Assembly: GCA_030278955.1 (NCBI GenBank)
Contig: JAOANR010000006.1
Location: forward strand, 27,721,763 to 27,785,762
From: Hygrophila difformis
Lineage: Eukaryota > Streptophyta > Magnoliopsida > Lamiales > Acanthaceae
DNA length: 64,000 nt
Reading direction: 5' to 3'
Below the pieces are notes generated by a model that made no database searches, had not been told where the DNA came from, and was given only the letters and a program-made list of their open reading frames with translations. Position 1 is the first letter of the stretch; each line of letters opens with the position of its first letter. Shown here one piece after another: positions 62,858 through 64,000 of the stretch. A program made the position numbers and the translations under genes.

Positions 62858-63575
62858 CAGAGGCGGACCCAGGATTTACTGCATGGGGAGTCCTAGTTGC
62901 ATGACCTGCTAATAGGTTATGCAATTCGTGTTTTTGTTCTTGTACGGTGTTTCTAATGTTTTGGGCCCTATTTTTTTGAAGTTGATTCAATTTTAATTTG
63001 TTTTAGCATTTTTTCTATATTCCCTATTTTTTCTTTTGATATTCCTATTGTTATAGTAGCAAGGTGTAACGTTGCTCTTGTCTACGAAAAATTTTAATTT
63101 TTATTTATTTTAACTTTTTTTAGTCATTTGTAAAGAACTGTGTAGGTGTTGTCGTGTTGATTCTTTGAACATATAGCAATATTTTGGGAGCATGGCTTAA
63201 AAATAAATAAAAATTACAATTTATTTGTGTTTTAAATTTTTTATTATAGTATTATGTTTTATAAAGAAATTAAAAATTATAATTATTTTTAGAATAAGAA
63301 AAGGTGCATCTTTATAAAAAAAAAAAAAGAAATGGGCCACCGAAAAATAGAATAGACAACCAATAATTCTCAAAATTGGGGAAAATAAATTTTAAAAATG
63401 AGAATTTACATAAGATAGAGAAATTTTGAACATAATATGAACTTAAAATTGATGATGGAATAAGAAAATAAATAAATTTATAGATATATAATTTTAATAC
63501 TATATATAATAGGTAAAATATTAAAAAATTTGGTGGGGCCTAGGCCCCCCAGGCCCCACCATAGGTCCGCCCCTA
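62858..63575. mobile_element. hAT-like non-autonomous element
   Basis: Ends CAGAGGCGGACC and GGTCCGCCCCTA are inverted repeats with mismatches. The flanking 8-mers CGTGTCAC (62850-62857) and TGTGTCAC (63576-63583) agree at 7 of 8 positions. AT-rich interior, 718 bp, no transposase. A CCCCCCAGGCCCCACC stretch lies just inside the right end. Confidence 0.7.
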
Positions 63576-63654
63576 TGTGTCACATGAATCAATGGAATGA
63601 CATCACATAAATCTTAGTTATGCAATCAACTAAATGGATAGCTGTACACATAGT

Positions 63655-64000
63655 TATTAAAATCTCGATCTTGATCTTAAGATCTTACGATTTTACGATC
63701 TCACTTCTTAAAAATGATCTAAATCTTGGTAGGATCTTAAAATTTAATAGGATCTCGATCTTAATCCCGATCTTGATTGTAAATTTGAAATACGCTCCCA
63801 AAATCTCATGTTTTTCATAAAATCAGTATTATATTTTATTTTCGACTGTTTATAGTGTTGTATTGCTTCATTTACCTAATAATATTCTATTTTATGCTTT
63901 TATTTGTTAATGTGTAAATTATTTTTATCTATTGTTGTAATTTTGTAGGATCTTAGGATCTAAATTCGATCCTACGATCCTGATCTTGCAAAGACAAAAA
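63655..64000. repeat. GATC-rich repeat, probably the edge of another element
   Basis: The segments 63661-63785 and 63945-64000 are dense in GATCTTGATC, AAGATCTTACGAT and GATCCTACGATC-like words in both orientations. They look like diverged terminal inverted repeats of a small element that ends near or beyond the window edge. Confidence 0.4.

Overview
This is nuclear DNA of a flowering plant, most likely a eudicot. The evidence is Athila-, Tat- and chromovirus-type LTR retrotransposons, a Ty1/copia remnant, a Stowaway MITE, hAT-type elements, a tRNA-derived SINE, spliceosomal GT-AG introns and F-box genes of the plant At2g35280-like type. The species cannot be fixed from the sequence. Almost everything is mobile-element DNA in nested layers, and most coding regions are broken by stops or frameshifts. 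There is one 500-base run of N (12175-12674).

Region 1 (1 to about 14.4 kb, element A, + strand). The window opens inside the integrase of a Ty3/gypsy (Athila-like) pol gene, which ends at 1148. No LTR follows. Instead there are five tandem F-box cassettes (1889-7628), two hairpin/polypurine modules, and then a long degenerate Athila-type downstream ORF set (7961-11917). A polypurine tract and a putative 3' LTR start come at 13441-13457. Cassette 1 is intronless. Cassettes 2 and 3 each have a tiny ATG exon ending in CC followed by GTAAGC. Cassettes 4 and 5 have no ATG exon, but each has a strong 3' splice site in the phase that would fit the cassette 3 leader exon. The layout suggests one leader exon spliced to alternative terminal F-box exons, possibly all carried inside a retrotransposon. 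This is the most unusual system in the window.

Region 2 (about 14.4-39.2 kb) holds three nested insertions. A Ty1/copia remnant (about 16.4-18.16 kb, with its 3' LTR starting at 18161 and ending at 39213) was hit by a gag-only element with 2.7-kb LTRs (18190-38459, TSD GATTT). The second LTR of that element was then split by a 12.7-kb minus-strand Athila element (25075-37798, TSD AAACG). The Athila element has near-identical LTRs, a tRNA-Asp primer site, broken gag-pol and an intact Athila ORF-1-type downstream gene.

Region 3 (39.2-43.5 kb) is a graveyard of small DNA transposons: a 1.0-kb hAT element with an 8-bp TSD and a Stowaway MITE inside it, a hAT-like MITE ending in a near-perfect 64-bp palindrome, and a weaker TIR candidate.

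Region 4 (43.5-62.35 kb) is a minus-strand Tat-like element with a broken gag and no pol (487-bp LTRs, TSD GAGAT). Its right LTR was hit by a LARD-like element (47716-62252, TSD TGCAA). The LARD has LTRs of about 5.9 kb and only 2.66 kb of non-coding interior. Its LTRs carry hairpins with different stems but the same loop, and a vestigial primer-binding-site copy. Its interior repeats a polypurine/hairpin module that element A also has. The end of the window holds a SINE, a small hAT-like element and a GATC-rich repeat.
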